Assembly (NCBI GenBank): GCA_036507695.1
Contig: DATCIR010000280.1
Location: forward strand, 1 to 25,213
DNA: 25,213 nt
Direction of reading: 5' to 3'
Source: JAKEGK01 sp036507695
Lineage (GTDB): Bacteria; Pseudomonadota; Gammaproteobacteria; SZUA-152
This document shows, in pieces, positions 1 to 7,130 of this stretch; within the stretch, counting starts at the first letter, position 1, and every line of letters starts with the position of its first letter. The notes under the pieces were generated by a model, which saw only the letters and a program-made list of their open reading frames with translations, was not told where the DNA came from and made no database searches. The translations under genes were made by a program, and so were the position numbers.

Positions 1-53
1 GGTTTGGGAGGTACAGGGATCAGTTGCCAATTGTGAAACGCGAAAGCGCAGCC

Positions 54-602
54 ATGCCGGTAACGCCCGAGATTATTTTGCAGTTTTGGTTCGCGGAAAC
101 TATAAAACCCTTGTGGTTTAATTCCACGCCGGCATTTGACGCACAGTTAAAAGAACGGTTTCTTGATCGTTATCACGCCGCGCTTCATGGCGAGTTGTCC
201 GGCTGGCAACAATCCGCAGGCGGCTGCGTTGCCCTGGTTGTATTGCTCGATCAATTCCCCTTGAATATGTTTCGTGGCCAACCGGAAAGTTTTGCCGGTG
301 AAGCCAAAGCCCGTGATGTTGCCAGAGTTGCACTAGATAACGGATTTGACCAACAACTTCCTAACGAGCAAAAAGCCTTTCTGTATATGCCCTTTATGCA
401 CAGTGAACGTAACGAAGACCAGGAGTTAAGCGTTCGGCTTTATGAAGCGGCGGGACTGAAGGAAAATTTGCGCTTCGCCATTCACCACCGCGATCTTGTC
501 AGGCGGTTTGGCCGGTTTCCACATCGCAATAAAATACTGGGCAGGCCAAGCACGGTGGCAGAGCGGGAATACCTGGCATCGAAAGAGGCATTTCACGGTT
601 GA
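54..602 (+). CDS. DUF924 family protein
   Basis: A 182-residue protein of the DUF924 family (PF06041), which has a TPR-like all-helical fold and no assigned function. The sequence shows the family hallmarks in order: an N-terminal ILQFWF motif, WFNSTPAFD, a central LLDQFPLNMFRG block, AFLYMPFMHSE, and near the C-terminus FGRFPHRN followed by REYLA. Length and motif order are those of a complete family member. The frame is open from a TTG at position 24, but the ATG at 54 places ILQFWF at the usual distance from the start, so I prefer it. No convincing Shine-Dalgarno sequence precedes either start. The gene stands alone on its strand within the window, and what lies upstream is outside it. The family call is firm and the function is unknown. 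Confidence 0.9.
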   Translation: MPVTPEIILQFWFAETIKPLWFNSTPAFDAQLKERFLDRYHAALHGELSGWQQSAGGCVALVVLLDQFPLNMFRGQPESFAGEAKARDVARVALDNGFDQQLPNEQKAFLYMPFMHSERNEDQELSVRLYEAAGLKENLRFAIHHRDLVRRFGRFPHRNKILGRPSTVAEREYLASKEAFHG

Positions 603-789
603 TCCATCGTTCAAGGAATTGACTGGTAGAGAGTTTTGAGCGCGTTGCAACAAGCTGGAATTTATTGCGGGATTGACGCACGTTCAGCTTTACAGCATTT
701 CGTTACCGGGAAAAGCAGATATTCGAAATTTTCTACCGAAGCTGGGCGTACTCTTGGTGTGCCAAAGCGCACGAAAAAGTGCACTAACA
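603..789. other. short gap between convergent genes
   Basis: A 187-bp stretch between the DUF924 gene and the convergent zinc-ribbon gene. It has only an imperfect hairpin near 768-785 (GCGCAC against GTGCAC, one mismatch, no T-run) and a 6-bp direct repeat (CACTAA twice). I see no gene and no convincing terminator. Confidence 0.5.
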
Positions 790-1098
790 CTAATACGTAT
801 GCTCATATTCATCTTCGTTTTCGGCGGGATTGGTACAGCAAACCGGGCACTCAACTTTCATATATCCGTCGGCGAATTCCAGCGCATCCGCGAAATAATA
901 ATGTTGCGAACAATACGGGCAGGTCACCAGGGTGTTGGCCGCGGCTTCCAGATCCGCGTTACTGGTATCTGTGTCGAGTTGACATTTCGTGCTTACATTC
1001 CATGCGTGCACAATGTTCAGGCAATCCACGAAGGTCTGCGGCGGAGTACGTGCAGAAGTATTTGTTTTAGTTAAAAACCAATTCCTAAAAGCACGCAT
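790..1098 (-). CDS. small CxxC-CxxC zinc-ribbon protein, function unknown
   Basis: A 102-residue protein with a likely treble-clef or zinc-ribbon module: CPYC at residues 60-63 and CPVC at 84-87, with 20 residues between the pairs. The module resembles the MJ0042/zinc-ribbon style found in small bacterial regulatory or assembly proteins. The N-terminal half is basic and polar, and the C-terminal tail is acidic (NEDEYEH). C26, C39, H31 and H66 are further possible ligands. I take it as real, although a 144-codon frame overlaps it on the other strand, because the minus-strand ATG has an ideal ribosome-binding site: AAGGAG at 1112-1107, eight bases before the start. There is no signal peptide or membrane segment. 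No named family is recognised, and DNA, RNA or protein binding are all possible. Confidence 0.65.
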   Translation of the reverse strand: MRAFRNWFLTKTNTSARTPPQTFVDCLNIVHAWNVSTKCQLDTDTSNADLEAAANTLVTCPYCSQHYYFADALEFADGYMKVECPVCCTNPAENEDEYEHTY

Positions 1099-1106
1099 AG
1101 GTTATA

Positions 1107-1112
1107 CTCCTT
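1107..1112 (-). promoter_or_regulatory. ribosome-binding site of the zinc-ribbon gene
   Basis: AAGGAG on the minus strand, eight bases upstream of the ATG at 1098. It decides between the zinc-ribbon frame and the opposite-strand frames that overlap it, none of which has a comparable site. Confidence 0.7.
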
Positions 1113-1194
1113 GGGTCCCGACGTTAGAACTTTACTAATTTCCCAAGCAACCGAACCTGTTGAAACAAACGATAAGGCAAACTACCGCAATGCA

Positions 1195-1251
1195 ATATTG
1201 CGCTGTTGCATATTAAACGCAACAGAACCAGTGCGTCTGCGTAAGCAATAT
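1195..1251. other. nested inverted repeat, possible structured RNA
   Basis: Two perfect 7-bp stems are nested. The outer arms are ATATTGC (1195-1201) and GCAATAT (1245-1251). The inner arms are CTGTTGC (1203-1209) and GCAACAG (1219-1225), with a 9-base loop. No T-run follows, so it is not a simple terminator. It may be part of a leader or small RNA, or may be chance. Confidence 0.3.
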
Positions 1252-1372
1252 GGCTACATCTAAATAACAGCTGTTAATTGTGTTTTAGGTTTGGAAACGG
1301 ACGCGTAAGTCGCGGTATATGCAGGCAGGTCAGCACCGGATTGTTGATTTTATAAACCTGCAGGCAGTCTAT

Positions 1373-1414
1373 TTATAATACCGTTAGCTTATAATACCTT
1401 TAACTTATAATACC
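1373..1414. repeat. three-copy array, 16-bp period, core TTATAATACC
   Basis: The decamer TTATAATACC occurs at 1373-1382, 1389-1398 and 1405-1414, exactly 16 bp apart. The 6-bp spacers GTTAGC and TTTAAC, and TATAGC after the last copy, are partly conserved. Each core contains a perfect TATAAT, but no matching -35 lies 16-18 bp upstream of any of them, so calling promoters here would be speculative. Confidence 0.75.
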
Positions 1415-1475
1415 TATAGCAGATTTTAGCGGTCTGCTCGAGTTTTTTACCGGAATATTAGCTTAATTGCTCAGT

Positions 1476-1514
1476 AAAATGCCTGTAAACGTGTAAGCAT
1501 TTTCGTATTTTTTG
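1476..1514 (+). terminator. possible hairpin terminator in a gene-free region
   Basis: A 7-bp stem AAAATGC (1476-1482) / GCATTTT (1497-1503) with a 14-base loop, followed by a T-rich run ending in TTTTTT. The stem is AU-rich and weak. If functional, it would end a short transcript begun near the TATAAT repeats just upstream. Confidence 0.25.
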
Positions 1515-1651
1515 ACTCTCAATAAAACCGCTAACTCAATGACAAATTTTAGCTAGCATGCGCGAAGTACTAGCTTAATACGGCATTTTTTTCTGGGAGA
1601 AAAATTATCCCGTAGTTTTTGTTCAGCATCATTGCTACCGTCTCACGTAAA

Positions 1652-1759
1652 ATGTTTGGCAAATCTAAAGAAGTTTAATATTCCATCGGCGTACAACAAG
1701 CGGCGGATAAACAGTCTTGGGCCGACATGAAGGCGCTTCTGAAGCGGGTATTTAATTAG
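1652..1759 (+). pseudogene. possible remnant of a small ORF with an in-frame stop
   Basis: From the ATG at 1652 the frame reads MFGKSKEV, then a TAA at 1676, then in the same frame YSIGVQQAADKQSWADM and KALLKRVFN before TAG at 1757. The part after the TAA has protein-like composition (helical, Lys/Ala/Leu-rich), unlike the AT-rich sequence around it. No good Shine-Dalgarno sequence precedes the ATG. It could be a decayed small gene, the tail of a lost gene, or coincidence. I recognise no family. Confidence 0.2.
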
Positions 1760-2045
1760 TGTTTGCTTGGGAATCGATGTCAGGCGTGCACCCGAATCAG
1801 CGTGCACGTTATTGAATTATTGGGAGAAAATGACTAGACTAAACTTAACTTATTGAAATGCCGATATTTGTTAATATAAACTTGGCATTGATTGGAAACC
1901 TTCAAGTTAAATAGCGGCTCTAAAGTTTCAAGTGTGATAAAAGCCTTTTGCATTCAAGACAAGAGCACTTGGTAAGGGGAAGTGGATCGACAGCGGTAAA
2001 ACCTATAATAAACAAATCTACATTGTATGTGTGAGGTACGTGGTG

Positions 2046-2633
2046 ATGGAGTCAATACCACTGATTCTGAAATTGGACATTACGGGCAACCCGACCAGTT
2101 GGATAAATCATGAAGAAGCTATTCGGCTTTATGTAAGTGACCGGGTAATTACCAGTCTGGGTACTGAAACTTTTCTCTTTCGCGGTGGCACGAACGCAAT
2201 AACCAACCAACGCTCCTTTGTCGAAGTGGGTTCCATCTTATTAACCCGTGGCCGTTCGAAAATTTATCAGCATGGGGATGAATTCATTCCACATTTAACC
2301 AACCGTGCGTTATTTCGCCGTGATGGTCACTTGTGTTTGTATTGTGGTGAGCAATTCAAACATGCTGAATTGACACGGGATCATATCGTACCCATGAGCC
2401 GCGGCGGCAGTGACAACTGGGAAAATGTCGTGACTGCCTGTTTTCGCTGCAACAACCAGAAAGGGAACCAGACTCCGGAAGAATGGGGTGGACGTAAACT
2501 GCTCGCCGTTCCTTATGTACCGAATAAAGCCGAATATTTATTCTTGCAGAACCGCCGCATCATCGCTGACCAACAGCAGTTTCTAATGGCGCGGTTTCGC
2601 AAAGGGAGCGTATTGGCGGACCGGTTCTACTAA
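2046..2633 (+). CDS. HNH endonuclease family protein
   Basis: A protein of 195-200 residues with a C-terminal zinc-binding HNH (beta-beta-alpha-metal) module. Numbering from an open frame at GTG 2031, the motifs are CLYC (102-105), DHIVP (117-121) with the catalytic-type His118, RGGSDNWENV (124-133), CFRCN (137-141) and KGNQTPEEW (144-152). The four cysteines form the usual zinc knuckle around the nuclease motif, and all expected residues are present. The N-terminal half (about 90 residues) has no motif I recognise. This architecture belongs to a stand-alone HNH protein common in gammaproteobacterial chromosomes. It is not obviously a restriction enzyme or homing endonuclease, and no methylase or toxin partner is nearby. 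Start choice: GAGG at 2033-2036 fits the ATG at 2046 (9-base spacing) or the GTG at 2043 (6-base), and overlaps the GTG at 2031. The substrate is unknown. Confidence 0.88.
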   Translation: MESIPLILKLDITGNPTSWINHEEAIRLYVSDRVITSLGTETFLFRGGTNAITNQRSFVEVGSILLTRGRSKIYQHGDEFIPHLTNRALFRRDGHLCLYCGEQFKHAELTRDHIVPMSRGGSDNWENVVTACFRCNNQKGNQTPEEWGGRKLLAVPYVPNKAEYLFLQNRRIIADQQQFLMARFRKGSVLADRFY

Positions 2634-2636
2634 ACT

Positions 2637-2661
2637 AACCACCACGCCCAATTCGGTGGTT
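2637..2661. terminator. weak hairpin between convergent genes
   Basis: AACCACC (2637-2643) pairs perfectly with GGTGGTT (2655-2661) across an 11-base loop, four bases after the HNH stop codon and 12 bases from the convergent DUF523 stop. There is no T-run on either strand, so intrinsic termination is doubtful. Confidence 0.3.
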
Positions 2662-2673
2662 GGGACGTGGAAC

Positions 2674-3210
2674 TTATGCTGAATTTGATTTCACATTCGC
2701 ATAAGCAACCACCTTGTCGATAAACACCACAACATCCTCGTTATTATTCAATCCGGTTTCCTCGATAACAGGCAGCTTCTCCGCGAGCTGCTGGATGCGG
2801 CCACTGTAAATCCCGCTACTGGTGCCCAGCCGTTGTGCGCTGGCTTCGCTAAAAACCGGCGTGCTGTTAATTCCACAGGATGGGGAGCGCGCTTTAAATA
2901 CATAACCACAAAGCGTCGGCAAGGAGTGAAAAATAGTATTTGCATAATGCGCCAGCGAATCGGTGACGTCGTGGTGCGGACGGGTAATGCCGCGTGCGTG
3001 GATTTCTGACGCAATCTGTACCAGTTGAAGCGGTGGACGCGGTACACCGAGGCCAATCGCGGTTTCCGGACAAATAGCAACGCAGTCGAATTGTTCACAT
3101 AGCTTCAGGACATTGCGGTGTTGTTTGTCCTGACCGTCATAGCGGACTTTGTGTCCCAACAGGCAACTGCTGACGCCGATCTGAATGTGTTTGATTGGAT
3201 AGGTTGACAT
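2674..3210 (-). CDS. DUF523 (TudS-like) iron-sulfur protein
   Basis: A 178-residue DUF523 protein, the single-domain form without a DUF1722 extension. Characterised members (TudS, thiouracil desulfidase) hold a [4Fe-4S] cluster on three conserved cysteines and remove sulfur from thiouracil-type substrates. The three matching positions are here: C16 in SSCLLG, C47 in ICPE, and C112 in SPSCG. Other family landmarks are RYDG (23-26), the VPRPP block (56-60) and the KARSPSCG loop. No signal peptide, so it should act in the cytoplasm. The start is the first ATG of the frame, and the upstream region also holds the terminator of the neighbouring ABC operon. The family call is firm. The enzymatic role is inferred from family members, and its true substrate could be another thio-base or tRNA-derived nucleobase. 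Confidence 0.88.
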   Translation of the reverse strand: MSTYPIKHIQIGVSSCLLGHKVRYDGQDKQHRNVLKLCEQFDCVAICPETAIGLGVPRPPLQLVQIASEIHARGITRPHHDVTDSLAHYANTIFHSLPTLCGYVFKARSPSCGINSTPVFSEASAQRLGTSSGIYSGRIQQLAEKLPVIEETGLNNNEDVVVFIDKVVAYANVKSNSA

Positions 3211-3223
3211 CAGCGCACAAATG

Positions 3224-3249
3224 AAAAAGCCCGCTGGCGCGGGCTTTTT
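3224..3249 (-). terminator. intrinsic terminator of the ABC/GldG operon
   Basis: A perfect 11-bp inverted repeat, AAAAAGCCCGC (3224-3234) / GCGGGCTTTTT (3239-3249), with a TGGC loop. It lies 12 bases past the stop of the last operon gene. On the minus strand the GC-rich stem is followed by a run of T, the classical form. It is symmetric and could also work on the plus strand. It sits immediately upstream of the DUF523 start. Confidence 0.9.
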
Positions 3250-3261
3250 GCTTTTGGTTTG

Positions 3262-4428
3262 TCAATGAGCCGGCCGGTCATCTTTTTTCAACAACTCGGT
3301 TTTTTTCTTGCCGATGTTTTTCACGCGGAACTCCGGCAGCTGGTAGACCCAGTTCTGCCAGCGTTTGTTGAGTTGATCCACTTCCCGGGTGACTGCTTCG
3401 CTGGATTTTAATTCCACCGGCGTTTCACCGGTGTCTGCCTGCGGTTCGACAGCAGGAGAATCCGCCGGCGGCGCCGGTTCAGCTTTTTGCCGTTGCGCTT
3501 GTTGTTGCTGATAGGCTTGCGCCGCTTCGGCATTGTAACGGGCATTTAAGCGCGCAAGATACTTGTTATCCTTGGCAAAGGGCTCAAAGCTGATCTCAAG
3601 GCCGTCAAACGTGGTCAGCACCGCGCTATATAAAGGCTTGCCACTAATCCCGGCATTGGCGGTATTCACGACATCGTCAAAAGTCATTTTGGTGAATGTC
3701 GTGGCAATATTATTCACTTCGTAGGGCGCGGTAACTTGCTCGCCGGGCTGCAGGCTGTCCAGGGTAAAGTCCCTGACATCCGGATGATTACGGTGAATAT
3801 AAACCAGTTCGCCGGTGTCATGATTAACCTTGATCTGTTGGATACGCTCGCGTTTGATCTCTAATACGTCGGTATCGAGCCAATCCTTGGGTTCCCATTT
3901 GCCAGGCAATTTTCCGTCAGCGAGCCAGCTTTGCGGATCATCAGCCGCACGAATGTAGTAACTTTGCGGTGATGTTTCCGCTTTCGCCGGTTTGCTGTCA
4001 CCGATGATCAAGTCGACCAGTTTTGTTTCATTTCCCGCGAACATCATGATCCGGGTGGACTTGGCGCCTTCCTGCGTGACATCCTGTAAACCGATGCGCG
4101 AATAATTTTCCGGTTTGCGGGTTTTAGGTTCCACGCGCTTCAAATTGCCAACACCCAAAACCAGTTCCCGCACCTTGTCGATAGCCGCGGGATAATTATT
4201 GTTTTCTTTGACCGTCCACAATTCCTGATCTTTGGTGAGTGTCAGCGTATTCTGATTGGTTTGAATTTTTATAGTCGTGACATCATTTACCCTGGCAAGC
4301 AGTTCAGGATAGACATTGTCTCCGGCTCCGGAAATAACATCATCGGTCGGGCCGCTGAAAAAGGTGGCGATGATGATGATCAACGCCACGCTTGCCAATA
4401 TCAGCATATGTTTGGAATTCTTTAACAT
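3262..4428 (-). CDS. DUF4340 domain protein, last gene of the ABC/GldG operon
   Basis: A 388-residue DUF4340 protein. One N-terminal membrane segment (about residues 7-25) anchors a large domain that should face the periplasm. The family often follows a GldG-like gene and is thought to be a partner of that ABC complex. Visible features include the early WTVKENNNYPA block typical of the family (a tryptophan within a beta-rich repeat), LIIGDSKPA, and a low-complexity Gln/Ala/Pro stretch near residues 303-343 before a basic, lysine-rich C-terminus. It begins 10 bases after the gldG-like stop codon, so translational coupling is likely, and its own Shine-Dalgarno is poor. A strong terminator follows. 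The biochemical function is unknown. The link to the transporter rests on gene order. Confidence 0.85.
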   Translation of the reverse strand: MLKNSKHMLILASVALIIIIATFFSGPTDDVISGAGDNVYPELLARVNDVTTIKIQTNQNTLTLTKDQELWTVKENNNYPAAIDKVRELVLGVGNLKRVEPKTRKPENYSRIGLQDVTQEGAKSTRIMMFAGNETKLVDLIIGDSKPAKAETSPQSYYIRAADDPQSWLADGKLPGKWEPKDWLDTDVLEIKRERIQQIKVNHDTGELVYIHRNHPDVRDFTLDSLQPGEQVTAPYEVNNIATTFTKMTFDDVVNTANAGISGKPLYSAVLTTFDGLEISFEPFAKDNKYLARLNARYNAEAAQAYQQQQAQRQKAEPAPPADSPAVEPQADTGETPVELKSSEAVTREVDQLNKRWQNWVYQLPEFRVKNIGKKKTELLKKDDRPAH

Positions 4429-4438
4429 ACATTCACCA

Positions 4439-6370
4439 CTAAGTAATCGTTGCCGGAACGCGGGTGGGCGTTTCGCGCCGTTTTAGTTTCATAATGGCAA
4501 ACAGCCCGCCACCAATGCCGATCAGGATGGGTATCAAGCCGATATTGATAAACTTCATCCAGGCTTCCAGCCGGTCGATGTTTTGCTGCAACTGGTGACG
4601 TACCTGGCGCAGTTCCTTGCGAATCTTGATGCGCTCCTGCTGGAAACGCTCGAGTTCGACTTGCTGTTCATTGCTGAGGATAAGCGCCTTGTCGTCTTCC
4701 TTGCCGCGTTGCAGTTCGACCAGTTTGCGCTCCGTTTCACGCAAACGGTTCATCAATTGTTGCTCTTTCTCGCGGTAGTGGAGTTCCGCTTCCTGCCGGA
4801 TTTTATTGACCCGGGTGAAAGGCCGCGAGAAGTGGCCGCGGTTGCGTACACTGATCAAATCGTTACTGCCCATTAAATTGTCCAGTGCATTGATGACGAA
4901 ACTGCCGTTGGCCGCAATGGGCACGGCGATGCGCGAGCCAAACATATCCTGAATCCTGACCCAAAAACGATCTTCCAGCAAGTCGGTATCGGCAACAACA
5001 ATCACATTGATATCGACTTTGGATTCGGTGAGTTGCCCGGTGAATTTTGCCGGCTCTTGCGGTTTGTTGTCGCCGCCGGATTTGGGAGCGCCGTCGGGGA
5101 AAGCTGATTTGACTTTCCCGGTTACGCGGGCGGCCAAAACCATGGCTTCGCCGCTGGGCCGGTAATTACGCAATAACTCCTGCGGGTCCGCCATAAAACT
5201 CAGGCTGGCCTTGTCCACTTCCGTGGATTTATCGGTAGTGTTGATCAATGGCGTGACGGTGACGTTCGCCGTCTGGGTAATGGAGATTTTACCCGGGGAT
5301 GCGAAATTTAAGGTGCCAAGCTCCGAGGTGATGATATCCGATGCGTTCATGCGGTCTTTGGGAATTTTCATCCAGATCGGGTAATCGACCGCCGCAGTGC
5401 GCTGCCCCAGGTTAAATGTGACTTTTTGCGCCAGTTGAATATCGCCGACCACTTTATTTTCCGCGGTACTGATGCCCCATGGCTGAAACAGTTTATTCAG
5501 ATTAGAAGCGCCAAAGTTAGTGCCGGGCATACCGCTCTGTTGGCTGCTGACCTGGTCGGTTTCCGCGTGGGGATCAACAAAGGCCAGCAGGCGGCCGCCA
5601 TTCAGTATGTACTGATCGATCGCGTACAGGGTGGCCTCACTGAGCTCCTTGGGGTGCACCAGCATCAGCACATCCACGTCATCCGGTATTTTATCGATGT
5701 CCATGTCCAAGGAACGTACTTCGAAAAACTGGCGCATTTGAGCGACCACGGTCCAGGTCTCGGTGGGACGGGGCATCATGCCCATACCGGGAATGTGCGG
5801 AGCCGGCGAGCCATCGATACTGATGCTGCTAATCAGGCCGACCACTTTCTTTGTAGGGTTGGCGACCTGTTGAATGATTTTGGTGATATCGTACTCGGTA
5901 AATTCCTCCCGTTCAGGGCTGAAGAACGGAATAGTTTCTTCTTCATCCGTTGCCCCGGTGACGACCAGGCCAAAATAAAAAGTCGTTTCACTGTCTATGG
6001 GCGCTCCCCGTAATCCATAACCCACCGCCTGATCTTCGGTCTCTGAAAAAGGTTCGGGATCAATAATCGTCAGGTTAATGTTGCCGTCCGCGGTACGGCT
6101 GTACTCCTGCAACAGTTCCTTGACCCGCGTGGCATAACTCGATATGCCCGGCAAGCGGGTTGCCAGTTTTTGCGACAGGAACAGGCGCACATTGACCGGC
6201 TCATCGAGATTTTTAAGGATGTTTTTCGTGCCCGTGGAGAGGGTGAAAAGATCGTTCTCGGTCAAATCCATCCGCGCCGATGTCAACGCGGTGTTACTGA
6301 ATATGTTGATGGCCAGCAGCAGTATGATGGCGATCAATACGCTGCCGGTAGTAAGCATTTTTATATTCAT
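4439..6370 (-). CDS. GldG-like protein of an ABC-2 transport complex
   Basis: About 643 residues, related to GldG and the 'ABC-type uncharacterized transport system' domain (PF09822). Order: an N-terminal membrane helix (about 6-25), then the characteristic segment MDLTENDLFTLSTGTKNIL, a large periplasmic domain that includes DVLMLVHPKELSE and GGRLLAFVDPHAETD, a long charged coiled coil (about 531-600), and a C-terminal membrane helix (about 607-627) with a basic tail. In Bacteroidetes, GldA-GldF-GldG are needed for gliding. In proteobacteria similar operons exist but their role is not established. The frame is open 54 bases further upstream, but the ATG at 6370 has AGGGAG five bases ahead and leaves a 13-base gap after the permease gene. 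The earlier start would overlap that gene and add a non-hydrophobic, basic leader. Confidence 0.85.
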   Translation of the reverse strand: MNIKMLTTGSVLIAIILLLAINIFSNTALTSARMDLTENDLFTLSTGTKNILKNLDEPVNVRLFLSQKLATRLPGISSYATRVKELLQEYSRTADGNINLTIIDPEPFSETEDQAVGYGLRGAPIDSETTFYFGLVVTGATDEEETIPFFSPEREEFTEYDITKIIQQVANPTKKVVGLISSISIDGSPAPHIPGMGMMPRPTETWTVVAQMRQFFEVRSLDMDIDKIPDDVDVLMLVHPKELSEATLYAIDQYILNGGRLLAFVDPHAETDQVSSQQSGMPGTNFGASNLNKLFQPWGISTAENKVVGDIQLAQKVTFNLGQRTAAVDYPIWMKIPKDRMNASDIITSELGTLNFASPGKISITQTANVTVTPLINTTDKSTEVDKASLSFMADPQELLRNYRPSGEAMVLAARVTGKVKSAFPDGAPKSGGDNKPQEPAKFTGQLTESKVDINVIVVADTDLLEDRFWVRIQDMFGSRIAVPIAANGSFVINALDNLMGSNDLISVRNRGHFSRPFTRVNKIRQEAELHYREKEQQLMNRLRETERKLVELQRGKEDDKALILSNEQQVELERFQQERIKIRKELRQVRHQLQQNIDRLEAWMKFINIGLIPILIGIGGGLFAIMKLKRRETPTRVPATIT

Positions 6371-6383
6371 GATTGCTCCCTTC

Positions 6384-7118
6384 CTAATCCGCCTTCTTGT
6401 ATTCAATGAGCACGGCGTTGACAAAGAGCCAGAAGGCGATCAGCGAAACAAAATAGATAATGTCGCGCAAATCAATAACGCCTTTACTGAGCGCGTCGAA
6501 ATGCGTCAGAAAGCTGAAAGAACTGATCGCGGACACAATAAATTCCGGCGCCCAGAGGCTGAAGAAATCCAGCACCAACGGGAAACCGCTTAACACAAAC
6601 AGCAAACAGATAACGGCGCTGACGACAAATGCGATCACCTGGTTGCGGGTGACCGCCGAGACACAGGAGCCGATGGCCAAAAACGCGCCCGCCATTAACA
6701 TGCTGCCAACGTAACCCGCGAAAATAATGCCGTTGTCCGGTTCGCCCAGATAATTCACGCTAATCCACACCGGGAAAGTGAGGCTTAGCGCGATACCGGT
6801 AAACGCCCAGGCAGCCAGATACTTGCCGAGTACCGCCTGGGGCATGGTGATCGGCATGGTCAACAGCAGTTCGATAGTCCCGCCTTTGCGTTCTTCCGCC
6901 CACAGCCGCATCGCAAGGGCGGGAATCAAGAACAGGTACAGCCAGGGGTGAAACCTGAAAAAGGGCAGCAGGTCCGCCTGGCCGCGTTCAAAAAAACTGC
7001 CGATATAAAACGTGAAAATGCCGCTCAAAAATATAAAAATCATTATAAAGATATAAGCGATGGGAGTCGTAAAATACCCGGCAAGCTCACGTTTGAAAAT
7101 AACCCAAATATTCGCCAT
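6384..7118 (-). CDS. ABC-2 family permease (GldF-like)
   Basis: A 244-residue integral membrane protein with about six hydrophobic segments and the ABC-2 permease layout. It starts with a short cytoplasmic piece (VIFKRELAGYFTTPIAYIF) typical of the family, in which the KRE-GYF-TP block precedes the first helix. The conserved loop RLWAEERKGGTIELLLTMPIT, after the second helix, is the best family signature and probably contacts the ATPase. It lies 12 bases downstream of the ATPase gene and 13 bases upstream of the GldG-like gene, so all belong to one transcript. With the ATPase it would form the transport core. The substrate cannot be read from the sequence. Confidence 0.9.
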   Translation of the reverse strand: MANIWVIFKRELAGYFTTPIAYIFIMIFIFLSGIFTFYIGSFFERGQADLLPFFRFHPWLYLFLIPALAMRLWAEERKGGTIELLLTMPITMPQAVLGKYLAAWAFTGIALSLTFPVWISVNYLGEPDNGIIFAGYVGSMLMAGAFLAIGSCVSAVTRNQVIAFVVSAVICLLFVLSGFPLVLDFFSLWAPEFIVSAISSFSFLTHFDALSKGVIDLRDIIYFVSLIAFWLFVNAVLIEYKKAD

Positions 7119-7130
7119 CGGTAAAATTCC

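Larger units (their letters stand above)
1113..2042. other. long AT-rich gap with repeats and hairpins
   Basis: About 930 bp without an intact gene, more AT-rich than its surroundings. It holds a nested inverted repeat (1195-1251), a three-copy 16-bp-period array (1373-1414), a hairpin with a T-rich tail (1476-1514), an inverted repeat of AGCTAG/CTAGCT (1551-1575), a short broken reading frame (1652-1759), an 8-bp direct repeat GCGTGCAC spaced 16 bp apart (1784-1791, 1800-1807) and a stem-loop with arms AATGCC/GGCATT (1857-1889). A perfect TATAAT at 2004-2009 could be a -10 element for the HNH gene, but no good -35 lies at the right distance. Confidence 0.5.

Noticed and set aside
636..1074. 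Two long plus-strand frames (144 and 133 codons) over the zinc-ribbon gene
   Set aside because: They lack a ribosome-binding site and protein-like motifs, while the minus-strand frame has an ideal site and paired cysteines.
1860..2030. Promoter of the HNH gene from TATAAT at 2004
   Set aside because: No acceptable -35 lies 16-18 bp upstream, so it is only mentioned in the gap entry.
2046..2633. Homing endonuclease or restriction enzyme
   Set aside because: There is no intron, intein, methylase or host-gene interruption around it. The stand-alone HNH architecture is common in chromosomes.
4583..6013. Plus-strand frames of 97 to 195 codons opposite the GldG-like gene
   Set aside because: They are antisense shadows of a clear coding region with no own start signals.
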